64,000 bases of DNA, taken from an uncultured Thiohalocapsa sp. GTDB taxonomy: Bacteria > Pseudomonadota > Gammaproteobacteria > Chromatiales > Chromatiaceae. Shown in pieces: positions 28,210 to 36,388 of this stretch; position 1 is the first letter of the stretch; each line of letters opens with the position of its first letter. Position numbers and translations under genes: made by a program. The stretch covers positions 1-64,000 of the forward strand of contig NZ_CAJXYK010000004.1 of assembly GCF_913063425.1 (NCBI RefSeq). Direction: 5' to 3'. The notes beneath the pieces are model-generated. The model was not told the origin of the DNA and made no database searches. It saw only the letters and a list, made by a program, of their open reading frames with translations.

Positions 28210-28647
28210 GGCTGGCTCGCTGCCTTGGCTGAGGCTTGAGTGCTCCCTGCCTGCTGCGCGTGCGCCGCAGTTGGCGATTCAGAGTGCCACACCGCCTGCC
28301 GCCGGGACGGCGCACATGGGCCCCGCCATGGGCACGGGAGCTGCTTGTCTATCGGCGGACTGCGGCGGCCGACTGCGGCGGCCGACTGCGGCGGCCGACT
28401 GCGGCGCGGGTGCCGATGGCATGCCCGGCGGTCGCTGCGCTGTGCCAACGCATCTGCGCTCCGCCAGCGCCCGGCCGCCAGCATCCGGCCGGGGGCGTAT
28501 GACCCGAAGGCCATGGCGCCGCCGCCGCGGCATCGATCGGCGTTGCCGCAGGTGTATTCCCGCCGGCAGGCTGCGGCGGCATTATAGGCGCCGGGCGCCG
28601 GCCTTGGGCAGCGCCGGCGAGCGCGCCAGCCAGCATGTGTCATCCCC
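28210..28647. other. divergent intergenic region with tandem repeat
   Basis: These 438 bases separate two divergent glycosyltransferase genes and should contain both promoters. No reading frame here has a ribosome site or recognisable product. The only clear structure is the 13-bp tandem repeat at 28356-28406. I cannot point to a convincing promoter in either direction. Confidence 0.6.
28356..28406. repeat. 13-bp tandem repeat, about four copies
   Basis: The unit GGCCGACTGCGGC is repeated three times exactly with a partial, slightly changed copy at the left end. Each unit contains the palindromic core GGCC. It lies in the promoter region shared by the divergent glycosyltransferase genes, so copy-number change could affect their expression (inference). 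Confidence 0.9.
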
Positions 28648-29916
28648 ATGAAGCAACCCGAGAACATCGGCTTCGTCTCCACCCGCTTCGCCGGCACCGA
28701 CGGCGTCTCGCTGGAGGCCGCCAAATGGGCCGAGGTCCTCTGGCTCAGCGGTCATGTGAGCTACTGGTACGCCGGCGTGCTGGACCGCGATCCGGCGGTG
28801 AGCCTGTGCGTGCCGGAGGCCTTCTTCGACCACGCCGAAAACGCCTGGATCAACAACCAGCTCTGGGGCCGCACGCGCCGCTCTGCGGATGCGAGCCGGC
28901 GCATCCGTGAGCTGGCGGAGTATCTCAAGTCCACCCTCTACGAGTTCCGCGCCCGCTTCGATCTCGACATCCTGATCATCGAGAATGCGCTGACCATCCC
29001 CATGCACGTGCCGCTCGGGGTGGCCGTCACCGAGTTTCTGCTGGAGACGGGTATGCCGGCCATCGCCCATCACCACGATTTCATGTGGGAGCGCCAGCGC
29101 TTTCAGATCTCGGCGGTGGACGACTACCTGGAGATGGCCTTCCCGCCGCGGGTGCCGCACCTTCAGCACGTGGTCATCAATCAGGCAGCGCGGGAGGAGA
29201 TCGCCTGGCGCAAGGGCCTGCCCAGCATGCTGGTGCCCAACGTCTTCGACTTCGAGAATCCGCCGGGGGAGCCCGACGCCTATGCTGCCGACGTCCGCCA
29301 CGCCCTGGGTCTGCTGGACGACGATCTGCTGATCCTTCAGCCCACGCGCGTTGTGCCGCGTAAGGGCATCGAGCATGCCATCCACCTCATCCGCCGCATG
29401 AAGCTGCCGCGCGCGCATCTGGTGGTGTCACACGACAGCGGTGACGAGGGCCTCGAGTACGGCCGCCAGCTCCAGCAGCTCGCCCGGGACGAGGGTGTTT
29501 CACTCAAATTCTTCGGCGAGCGCATGGCCGACCGCCGCCAGCTGAACCAGGAGGGCCAGAAGGTCTATGTGCTCAGTGATCTTTACCCGCACGCGGACTT
29601 CGTCACCTTCCCGAGCCTCTACGAGGGGTTCGGCAACGCATTGCTGGAGTCCGTCTACTTTCGCACGCCGCTGGTGGTGGGGCGCTACTCGGTCTACCAG
29701 CGCGATATCGAGCCCAAGGGCTTTCGGCTCCCCACCATCGACGGCGTGGTGGATCGGGCCGTGGTGGAGGAGTGCCGGCGCATCATCGAGGACACCGACT
29801 ACCGGCAAGCCCTCACCGAGCACAACTACCGCGTGGCGAGCCGCTTTTTCAGCTACCGGGTGCTGCGCGACAGCCTGTGCAGCATGATCAACAACGTCCG
29901 CAACCTGACGGAGTAG
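28648..29916 (+). CDS. glycosyltransferase family 4 protein
   Basis: The 422-residue GT-B protein begins IGFVSTRFAGTDGVSLEAAKW and has the acceptor-side AHHHDFMWERQRFQ, PNVFDFENPP, LQPTRVVPRKGIEHAI and the donor-side FPSLYEGFGNALLESVYFR with the EX7E-type glutamates. It lies 4 bases before a GH13_18 phosphorylase, a pairing that suggests the two act on the same glucoside. I infer that the product may be a small glycoside such as a glucosylglycerate-type compatible solute, but the sequence alone does not prove it. Confidence 0.85.
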   Translation: MKQPENIGFVSTRFAGTDGVSLEAAKWAEVLWLSGHVSYWYAGVLDRDPAVSLCVPEAFFDHAENAWINNQLWGRTRRSADASRRIRELAEYLKSTLYEFRARFDLDILIIENALTIPMHVPLGVAVTEFLLETGMPAIAHHHDFMWERQRFQISAVDDYLEMAFPPRVPHLQHVVINQAAREEIAWRKGLPSMLVPNVFDFENPPGEPDAYAADVRHALGLLDDDLLILQPTRVVPRKGIEHAIHLIRRMKLPRAHLVVSHDSGDEGLEYGRQLQQLARDEGVSLKFFGERMADRRQLNQEGQKVYVLSDLYPHADFVTFPSLYEGFGNALLESVYFRTPLVVGRYSVYQRDIEPKGFRLPTIDGVVDRAVVEECRRIIEDTDYRQALTEHNYRVASRFFSYRVLRDSLCSMINNVRNLTE

Positions 29917-29920
29917 GCCC

Positions 29921-31720
29921 ATGCGCGTGGTGGACCGTGCCGTCTTCGAGCGCATCCGCGGCCGCCTGGCGCGGCTCTACGGGGAGGCGCAGCTGCCGCG
30001 GCTGCTGCAGCGCCTGGAGCTCCTGGTGGGGCGCTACGGTGTCGGCAGCCATTGCCTGCAGCCGGACGCCCAGCGCGAGCGCTGCCGCGGCTGGGACCAG
30101 CGCGATGCGGTTCTCATCGCCTATGGCGACATGGTCCGCAGCGACGCCGACGCACCGCTGGCTGCACTGCGCAGCTTCCTGGACGAGCGTGTGGGCGATG
30201 CGGTCTCGGCGCTGCATCTGCTGCCCTTCTTCCCGTCCAGCTCCGACGACGGGTTTGCCGTCATCGACTACCGCACCGTGGACCCGGCGCTCGGCACCTG
30301 GGACGACATCGACGCCTTGAGCGAGGACTACCGCCTCGCCACCGACCTGGTCATCAACCATGTCTCGGGGCAGAGCCATTGGTTCCGCGCTTACTGCAAC
30401 GGCATGGCCCCGGAGCGCCATTACTTCATCGAGGTGGACCCGGGCACCGACCTGTCCGCTGTCACCCGCCCGCGCACCTCGCCGCTGCTGCGCGCCGTGC
30501 AGACCCCCTATGGCGAGCGCCACCTCTGGGCCACCTTCAGCCACGACCAGCTGGATGTGGATTTCTCGAATCCGGATGTCCTGTTCGAGTATCTGGACAT
30601 CCTGCTGCTCTACGTCCACCACGGCGCACAGATCATCCGGCTCGATGCCATCGCCTATCTCTGGAAGCGTATCGGCACGCCCTGCATCCACCTGCCGGAG
30701 ACGCACGAGCTGGTGAAGCTGCTGCGGGACCTGCTGGAGATGCTCGCCCCGGGGGTGCTGCTGCTGAGCGAAACCAATGTGCCGCACGCCGAGAACATCA
30801 GCTACTTCGGCGCCGGGGACGAAGCGCACATGGTCTACCAGTTCAGCCTGCCGCCGCTGCTGCTGCACGCGCTGCACACGGGCGACGCCGGCTGTCTCAG
30901 CGCCTGGGCGGCCAACCTGGCACCGCCGCCGCCGGGCTGCACCTTCTTCAACTTCACCGCCTCCCACGACGGCATCGGCGTGCGTCCGCTGGAGGGGCTG
31001 GTGCCGGAGGCGGAGCTCGCCGCCCTGGTGGCCGCCATGGAGCAGCGCGGCGGGCTGGTGAGCCGGCGCAGCAATCCGGACGGCTCGGCGACACCCTACG
31101 AGCTCAACATCACCTGGTTCGACGCCGTCGGCGTGCCCGGCGACCGCGATGCCTCCATCCGGCGCTTTCTCTGCTCCCAGACCATCGCCCTGAGCCTCAA
31201 GGGCATCCCGGGGATCTACTTCAACAGCCTCCTCGGTGCGGACAACGACCTCGCGGCCGTGGAGCAGACCGGCCGTGCGCGCAGCATCAACCGCCGCAAG
31301 TGGACCGCCGCGGAGCTGGACCGCATGCTGGGCGAGACCTCCGGTCATCAGGCGGCGCTGGTGCTGCCCGAGTACCTGCGCCGGCTGCATGTACGCGCCG
31401 CGCAGCCCGCCTTCCACCCGGACGCCGCCCAGCAGGTGCTGGAGCTGCCGAAGGGCCTGTTCGGTGTGCGCCGGGACGACCCGCACACGGGCCAGCGCCT
31501 GTGGATGCTCGCGAACCTCACCGGCCGCAAGGTCGGCTGCGCCCTGAGCCGGCTTGATCGGCACTGGCAGCGCGCGCACTGGCGCGAGCTCATCAGCGCC
31601 TGGGATGCGCCGGGCGCGGCACTCGCGACCCGGCTGGAGCTCGCCCCGCACCAGGTGGTCTGGCTCACGCAGACAGCTCCCGCTCCCGTCGCGGACTCGC
31701 CTCCTGAGCCCGGTGATTGA
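29921..31720 (+). CDS. GH13 subfamily 18 glycoside phosphorylase (sucrose/glucosylglycerate phosphorylase-like)
   Basis: The 599-residue cytoplasmic protein is a (beta/alpha)8 GH13 enzyme using phosphate to split an alpha-glucoside into glucose-1-phosphate and an acceptor. Catalytic residues are visible: nucleophile Asp242 (IIRLDAIAYLWK), acid/base Glu284 (LLSETNVPHAENI) and transition-state Asp350 (NFTASHDGIGV). The sequence around the acid/base (ETNVPHAENISYFG) and the YELNITWFDA block resemble YcjM-type glucosylglycerate phosphorylases more than classical sucrose phosphorylase, which has a different segment there. It is about 80-100 residues longer than Bifidobacterium sucrose phosphorylase. 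The glucose-1-P product would join the glycogen phosphorylase/phosphoketolase pool. Confidence 0.88.
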   Translation: MRVVDRAVFERIRGRLARLYGEAQLPRLLQRLELLVGRYGVGSHCLQPDAQRERCRGWDQRDAVLIAYGDMVRSDADAPLAALRSFLDERVGDAVSALHLLPFFPSSSDDGFAVIDYRTVDPALGTWDDIDALSEDYRLATDLVINHVSGQSHWFRAYCNGMAPERHYFIEVDPGTDLSAVTRPRTSPLLRAVQTPYGERHLWATFSHDQLDVDFSNPDVLFEYLDILLLYVHHGAQIIRLDAIAYLWKRIGTPCIHLPETHELVKLLRDLLEMLAPGVLLLSETNVPHAENISYFGAGDEAHMVYQFSLPPLLLHALHTGDAGCLSAWAANLAPPPPGCTFFNFTASHDGIGVRPLEGLVPEAELAALVAAMEQRGGLVSRRSNPDGSATPYELNITWFDAVGVPGDRDASIRRFLCSQTIALSLKGIPGIYFNSLLGADNDLAAVEQTGRARSINRRKWTAAELDRMLGETSGHQAALVLPEYLRRLHVRAAQPAFHPDAAQQVLELPKGLFGVRRDDPHTGQRLWMLANLTGRKVGCALSRLDRHWQRAHWRELISAWDAPGAALATRLELAPHQVVWLTQTAPAPVADSPPEPGD

Positions 31721-31762
31721 TAGGCTCTGCGCTGTTGCCGTGACCAGCTCCAGAGCCCTGCC

Positions 31763-32350
31763 GTGTCCATCGTCGAACGCCTGCTCCGCCGCCTCGCCGA
31801 CCGCCTGCCCTGCCGCATCATCGACGGCGAGCAGGGCGAGCCCTATCTCGAGCGCTACTACCTCGCCGGCCTGCTGGGCTGGCATGCCTATCTGCACCGC
31901 TTCGTCGACTCGGACCCGGACCGCGGCCTGCACGACCATCCCTGGAGCCGCGCCCTGAGCCTGGTGCTGACGGGGGGCTATGACGAGCAGCGCTTCCAGC
32001 GCCCGCCGGCGGCTGCGGCTGCCGATTCCCCCACGGCCGATCCGCCCCCGGCGGAGCCGCCGATCAGCACCCGCCATATCCGGCCCGGCCGGATCAACCT
32101 GCTGCGCGGTACGGACTATCATCGCGTGGTGCTGCGCGGCGATGTGCCGGCCTGGACGCTCTTCCTGCATGGCCCGCGTGTGAAGGGCTGGGGCTTTCTG
32201 CGGGCAGGGCAGTATCGGGCCATGGCCCGGAGCGCCGCGGACTTTCGCCACCGCGACTGGTGGCGCACCGCGCCCACCGGTGACGCGGTGCGCCGGGCAC
32301 GGAGTGCGGGCGGAGCGGGGTCAGCGAGCGCGGCGGCGCAGCACGAGTGA
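31763..32350 (+). CDS. cupin-like hypothetical protein
   Basis: The 195-residue protein has a small beta-barrel pattern with likely metal ligands: the His pair in RGLHDHPWSRALSLVLTGGY and a second motif around GTDYHRVVL, followed by WTLFLHGPRVKGWGF. This fits a single-domain cupin, but I do not know a function. The segment between the two motifs contains an Ala/Pro-rich insertion and the C-terminus is low-complexity. The start is GTG at 31763, 42 bases after the phosphorylase, in the same direction, suggesting one transcript. Confidence 0.7.
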   Translation: MSIVERLLRRLADRLPCRIIDGEQGEPYLERYYLAGLLGWHAYLHRFVDSDPDRGLHDHPWSRALSLVLTGGYDEQRFQRPPAAAAADSPTADPPPAEPPISTRHIRPGRINLLRGTDYHRVVLRGDVPAWTLFLHGPRVKGWGFLRAGQYRAMARSAADFRHRDWWRTAPTGDAVRRARSAGGAGSASAAAQHE

Positions 32351-32378
32351 TCATCCTCACCACCATCGGAGCTGTCTC

Positions 32379-32678
32379 ATGTTGCCGGCCCCCGTTGCAT
32401 CCCTGCGGCCTGTCACGGTGCTCGCGTCCGTGGCGGGGCTGGCGCTCCTCGCCGGCTGCGGCGGCGGCGCCGACAATGGCCCCCAAGCGTCCGCCGACAG
32501 CCTGCACGTGAGCTGCCTCGCCAAGCCGGACCCCGGCCCCTGCCGGGCCGCCAAGCCGGCCTACTACTACGACTACAAGACCGACAGCTGCCAGCGGTTC
32601 ATCTGGGGCGGCTGCCAGGGCAATGTGCCCTTCGAGACCCTGGAGCAGTGCCTGCGCCTGTGCAAGGGCGGTGGCTGA
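32379..32678 (+). CDS. Kunitz/BPTI-domain lipoprotein
   Basis: The 99-residue protein has a lipoprotein signal with lipobox LLAGC (Cys27), a short linker, and one Kunitz domain at residues 46-95. The six domain cysteines are at 46, 55, 71, 79, 91 and 95: spacings 8, 15, 7, 11, 3, against 8, 15, 7, 12, 3 in bovine pancreatic trypsin inhibitor. The conserved F-x-W/Y-G-G-C is present (RFIWGGC), and the residue after the second cysteine, the P1 inhibitory position, is Arg56, which predicts inhibition of trypsin-like proteases. Kunitz domains are mostly animal and rare in bacteria. ATG 32379 is selected because it starts the signal peptide; it lies 28 bases after the cupin-like gene. Target protease unknown; outer-membrane anchoring is likely since the residue after Cys is Gly, not Asp. 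Confidence 0.85.
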   Translation: MLPAPVASLRPVTVLASVAGLALLAGCGGGADNGPQASADSLHVSCLAKPDPGPCRAAKPAYYYDYKTDSCQRFIWGGCQGNVPFETLEQCLRLCKGGG

Positions 32679-32760
32679 GGGCGGGCGGTGTCCCGACCAG
32701 CCGCGGCGCTGCCGCCGCCGACGGCGCCTCAGCCTGCCGTGCCTGCACTAGACTCCAGAC

Positions 32761-33537
32761 ATGGTCGCCAGGAATGCGCAGAGGCTCAGACGTCCACGTC
32801 CGCCGGCTGCTCGTGCCGCTCGGCTGTGCCTCTGCGCGCTGCTGCTGGCGGCCCCCGCAATCGATGCGCAGACCTGGCGCGGCGCGCTTCAGCGCGGCGG
32901 CGAGATCGTCGTGGATCCGGGTACCCATCGCGCCGTGCGTCAACAGGACGGCGCCACCCATCCGCTCTGGGACGGCGTGCACCAGCTGGAGGACGGCTCC
33001 ACGGTGACCGTGCGCGACGGCGTCGCCGTACCCACCGAGGACATGTACCGCACCTGGCGCGGAAGCGGGCCGCCGGCACCTGTCTATGCGGAGCGCTGGT
33101 GCACGCAGCTGGTGCGCAAGACCTGCGGCTTCGACGATGCCTGCGACACCGGCGCCGCCTGCCTTCAGGCCCGCAGCCTGCGTGCCGATGCCCAGCGCGA
33201 GCGCCGCGAGCTCGGCCTCACACGCGGCCTCGATGCGGGCGCTGATGCGCCCACGGCGAGCGCTGAGCGCTGCCGCCTGGCCCTCGCCGAGCCCGGCTTT
33301 CCCGCCTGCGAGAGCCTCGCCGCGGGCGCTGCCGGGCGCTGCCGGGCGCTGGTGCGCCGCGTCTGTGGCGAGGACGATGCCTGCGCCGACAGCCAGGCCT
33401 GCGATGCCGCCCGTCAACTGTTGGCGCTGGAGACGGAGGAGCGCCTAGCGGCGGCAGACCCGACGGCGCCCTCCGGCACCGGCCACCAGTGCATGGAGGC
33501 CATGCACAACGACTTCTTTACCCCCTGTACCCCCTGA
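32761..33537 (+). CDS. secreted Cys-rich protein with duplicated module, unknown function
   Basis: The 258-residue protein has an Arg-rich N-terminus and hydrophobic segment ending near AIDAQ, consistent with a signal peptide. After a beta-rich region (about 38-100) with a WDGVHQLEDGSTVTVRDG element, it carries two copies of a Cys module at about 112-155 and 195-235: C-x2-L-V-R-x2-C-G-x-D-D-A-C-x4-A-C-x2-A-R. A final Cys pair sits in the last 20 residues (GHQCMEAM, FTPCTP). No known family is recognised. A TAGACT element 8 bases before the ATG at 32761 raises the possibility of a very short leader. It lies 82 bases downstream of the Kunitz gene. Confidence 0.7.
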   Translation: MVARNAQRLRRPRPPAARAARLCLCALLLAAPAIDAQTWRGALQRGGEIVVDPGTHRAVRQQDGATHPLWDGVHQLEDGSTVTVRDGVAVPTEDMYRTWRGSGPPAPVYAERWCTQLVRKTCGFDDACDTGAACLQARSLRADAQRERRELGLTRGLDAGADAPTASAERCRLALAEPGFPACESLAAGAAGRCRALVRRVCGEDDACADSQACDAARQLLALETEERLAAADPTAPSGTGHQCMEAMHNDFFTPCTP

Positions 33538-33608
33538 CGGCGCCCCCTGACGGCGCCCCCTGACGGTGCGACCTGACGGTGCGACCTGACAGCGCGCCCT
33601 GACAGCGG
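33533..33608. repeat. degenerate 13-bp tandem repeat, about six copies
   Basis: Units of the form CCTGACGG(C/T)GC(C/G)(A/C) follow each other from the stop codon of the Cys-rich gene into the intergenic region. The last two copies carry CCTGACAGCGC. The repeat includes the TGA stop of the preceding gene, so the stop codon itself recurs in tandem. Confidence 0.85.
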
Positions 33609-33667
33609 CGGGCGACGACGGCACAATCGGGCTTCCCCTGATCCAGTGCGCACCGTCGAGGCCACCG

Positions 33668-35143
33668 ATGCTGTCCGACCTGCACGACCTGGAGCTGATG
33701 CTGCGCTCCGACACGCCGCTGCTGCTCATCGAGTCCCGGGAGGAGCCCCGTATCCTGGAGCTCTTCACCCGGCTCGGCCTGCGCCTCGGCGAGCCCGTCT
33801 TCCGCTGGACGGTCACCGACGGCCTGCGCCGGGCCGAGTACGACATCCCGCAACCGGCGCTCACGGAGCCCGCGGCGGCGCTCAAGCACATCAAGGCCAC
33901 CACCCAGTCCGGTGTCTACCTGCTGCTCGACTTCCATCCCTTCCTGGACCACCCGCTGCACGTGCGGCTGCTGAAGGAAATCGCCCAGGGCTTCCAGACC
34001 GCGGCCCGACGGCTGGTGCTGGTGAGCCATGCCCTCACCACGCCGGCGGAGCTGAAGCACCTGGCAGCCCGGGTGGAGCTGAGCCTGCCCGACCGCAACC
34101 GCCTGCTGGCGCTGATCCGCGAGGAGGCCCAGGCCTGGCAGCACGCGGCGCCCAATCGCAGCTTCCGCGCCAACCGCAGCGCCGTGGAGCAGCTGGCGCG
34201 CAACCTGCTTGGCGTGACGGAGTCCGACGCCCGCCGGCTCATCCGCAACGCCATCCGCAAGGACGGCGCCATCACCGAGTCCGACGTGAGCGAGGTGACC
34301 CGGGCCAAGTACGAGCTGCTGAGCCCCGACGGCGTCGTCGCCTTCGAGTACGAGACCGCCGGCTTCGGCGACGTGGCCGGGCTCGACAATCTGAAGCGCT
34401 TCCTGGACCGCCGCCGCGAGGTCTTCCTCGACGGTCGTGGCGGCCGGGGCGTGGACCCGCCCAAGGGCATCATGCTGCTCGGCGTGCAGGGCGGCGGCAA
34501 GAGCCTGGCCGCCAAGGCCGTCGCCGGGCGCTTCGGCGTGCCCCTGTTGCGGCTCGACTTCGGTGCGCTGTACAACAAATACATCGGCGAGAGCGAGCGC
34601 AACCTGCGCGAGGCCCTGCGCACCGCCGACCTCATGGCACCCTGCGTGCTCTGGTGTGATGAAATCGAAAAGGGCATTGCCAGCGGTCAGGGCGACGAGG
34701 GCACGCCCAAGCGCCTGCTCGGCAGCCTGCTCACCTGGATGGCGGAGCGCAGCACGGCCGTGTTCCTGGTGGCGACCTCCAACGACATCTCCGGACTGCC
34801 GCCGGAGCTGGTGCGCAAGGGGCGGCTGGATGAGATCTTCTTCGTGGACCTGCCGGATGCGCCCGTGCGCACCGAGATCTTTCGCATCCATCTCGCCCGC
34901 CGCGGGCTGGACCCTGCGGGCTTCGACCTGCGGCAGCTCGCCGCCGCCAGCGACGGCTTCACCGGTGCCGGCATCGAGCAGGCCGTGGTCTCCGCCCTCT
35001 ACGCCGCGGAGGCCGAGGAGCGCGCGCCGGACACCGAGGTGCTCCTGGCCGAGCTTGCCGCCACCCAGCCGCTATCCGTGGTCATGGGCGAGCAGATCGC
35101 GCGGCTGCGGGCCTGGGCGCTGGAGCGGACGGTGCCGGCTTAG
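33668..35143 (+). CDS. AAA ATPase, Ycf46-like
   Basis: The 491-residue protein has an N-terminal Rossmann-like domain (about 1-200) without the P-loop and a C-terminal AAA+ domain: Walker A GVQGGGKS (272-279), Walker B VLWCDEIEKG with Asp331-Glu332, sensor-1 VATSND, and arginine-finger region RKGRLDEIFF. No protease zinc motif is present, so it is not FtsH. Ycf46-type proteins occur in plastids and many bacteria; roles in photosynthesis regulation and stress have been proposed, none firm. The start ATG lies 130 bases after the Cys-rich gene, beyond the tandem repeat. Confidence 0.87.
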   Translation: MLSDLHDLELMLRSDTPLLLIESREEPRILELFTRLGLRLGEPVFRWTVTDGLRRAEYDIPQPALTEPAAALKHIKATTQSGVYLLLDFHPFLDHPLHVRLLKEIAQGFQTAARRLVLVSHALTTPAELKHLAARVELSLPDRNRLLALIREEAQAWQHAAPNRSFRANRSAVEQLARNLLGVTESDARRLIRNAIRKDGAITESDVSEVTRAKYELLSPDGVVAFEYETAGFGDVAGLDNLKRFLDRRREVFLDGRGGRGVDPPKGIMLLGVQGGGKSLAAKAVAGRFGVPLLRLDFGALYNKYIGESERNLREALRTADLMAPCVLWCDEIEKGIASGQGDEGTPKRLLGSLLTWMAERSTAVFLVATSNDISGLPPELVRKGRLDEIFFVDLPDAPVRTEIFRIHLARRGLDPAGFDLRQLAAASDGFTGAGIEQAVVSALYAAEAEERAPDTEVLLAELAATQPLSVVMGEQIARLRAWALERTVPA

Positions 35144-35295
35144 TGGGAGGGGCGAGGCGCGAGGGGCGGCCGGCGGGGTAGGCGTCAGCCGGCGCAATGG
35201 GTGCCTGTGCATCCTTGCGGCGGCGTTTGTTTCACGCAGTCTGGGCTGACACGCGATCGCGTACCGCTGCGGCGGTGTCATGGGAGGTATGAGTC

Positions 35296-36267
35296 ATGTC
35301 GGCTGATCAAAGAAGCGCTTGGGTGTCGCGGGCGTCGCTGGTTGTGTTGCTTTTCGCGCTCCTTTTGGTGGTCCATGCCGCACCGGCGGGGGCGCGGGTG
35401 CTGCGGGTGGGGCCGGAGTCTGAGCTGAAGGTGCCCAGTGCCGCGGCGCGGGTGGCCAAGGACGGCGACACGGTGGAGATCGCGGCGGGTGACTACCGCG
35501 GTGATGTTGCCTCCTGGCGCCAGAACCGGCTCACGCTGCGCGGCGTGGGCGGGCGCCCGCACCTGCGCGCGGCGGGCCGCGCCGCCGAGGGCAAGGCCAT
35601 CTGGGTCATCAAGGGCAACGATGTGCTGGTGGAGAACATCGAGATGTCGGGCACCCGGGTGCCGGGCTTCGCCGGTGCCGGCATCCGCGCCGAGGGGGGC
35701 AAGCTCACACTGCGCAACGTGCACTTCCACCACCATCAGATGGGCATACTCACCAACCACAATCCGCGCGGCGAGCTCGCCATCATCGACTCGGAATTCA
35801 ATCACAACATCGTCGATTACGAGCGCCACGGCCGCCTGGGCCACAACATCTACGTCGGCCGCATCGCGAGCTTCGAGCTCCGCGGCAGCCATGTGCACGG
35901 CGCCGTCACCGGCCACCAGGTGAAGACCAGGGCACGCAAGAACACCATCGTCGGCAACCGCATCGTCGACGGCGACGGCGGCGCCAGCTATCTCATTGAC
36001 CTCGCCGAGGGAGGGGAGTCCATCGTCCGCGACAATCTGCTGCGCAAGAGCGAGCGCGCCGACAACAACGCCGCGATCTCCTATATGCCCGAAGGCGACA
36101 GGTCGCGTCGCGGCACGCTGTTCGTCGGCGGCAACCTGTTCGAGAGCGAGGGCAGTGCGCCCGTGGTCTTCGTGCGCAACCTTGCCGAGAATGTCGAGGC
36201 TGTCCTCAGCAACAACGTGCTGCGCGGCAACGTGACGCCGCTCGAGGGACGCGGGCGGGTGCGCTGA
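35296..36267 (+). CDS. secreted right-handed beta-helix protein
   Basis: The 323-residue protein has a signal peptide (hydrophobic 15-28, cleavage near PAGARV) and then repeated short turns of the parallel beta-helix type, e.g. DTVEIAAGDYRGD, DVLVENIEMSGTRV, KLTLRNVHFHHHQMGI, ELAIIDSEFNHNI and NTIVGNRIVDGDGG. Such folds bind or cut polysaccharides; no catalytic set of a known lyase is evident. The ATG at 35296 has a strong GGGAGGT site six bases upstream. With the exopolysaccharide loci nearby a carbohydrate substrate is plausible. Confidence 0.8.
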   Translation: MSADQRSAWVSRASLVVLLFALLLVVHAAPAGARVLRVGPESELKVPSAAARVAKDGDTVEIAAGDYRGDVASWRQNRLTLRGVGGRPHLRAAGRAAEGKAIWVIKGNDVLVENIEMSGTRVPGFAGAGIRAEGGKLTLRNVHFHHHQMGILTNHNPRGELAIIDSEFNHNIVDYERHGRLGHNIYVGRIASFELRGSHVHGAVTGHQVKTRARKNTIVGNRIVDGDGGASYLIDLAEGGESIVRDNLLRKSERADNNAAISYMPEGDRSRRGTLFVGGNLFESEGSAPVVFVRNLAENVEAVLSNNVLRGNVTPLEGRGRVR

Positions 36268-36388
36268 GCCCGTCGGCCTGCACGCATCGGCGAGCGCACC
36301 TGCGGTCCCCGCGCGCAGTGGGGGTTTAGAATAGGGGGTGCCCGGCGCCAGATAAGGCGCGTTGCGAGTCATCCAGCGCGAGGTCATC

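Noticed and set aside
29888-32251. Very long open frame (about 790 codons) on the minus strand opposite the GH13_18 phosphorylase and cupin-like genes.
   Set aside because: It mirrors the real genes in GC-rich DNA, has low-complexity Ala/Gln/Gly content and no recognisable motifs; the opposite strand encodes a conserved enzyme.
32748-32753. TAGACT as a -10 giving a nearly leaderless transcript for the Cys-rich gene.
   Set aside because: No -35 and no independent support; mentioned only in that gene's entry.
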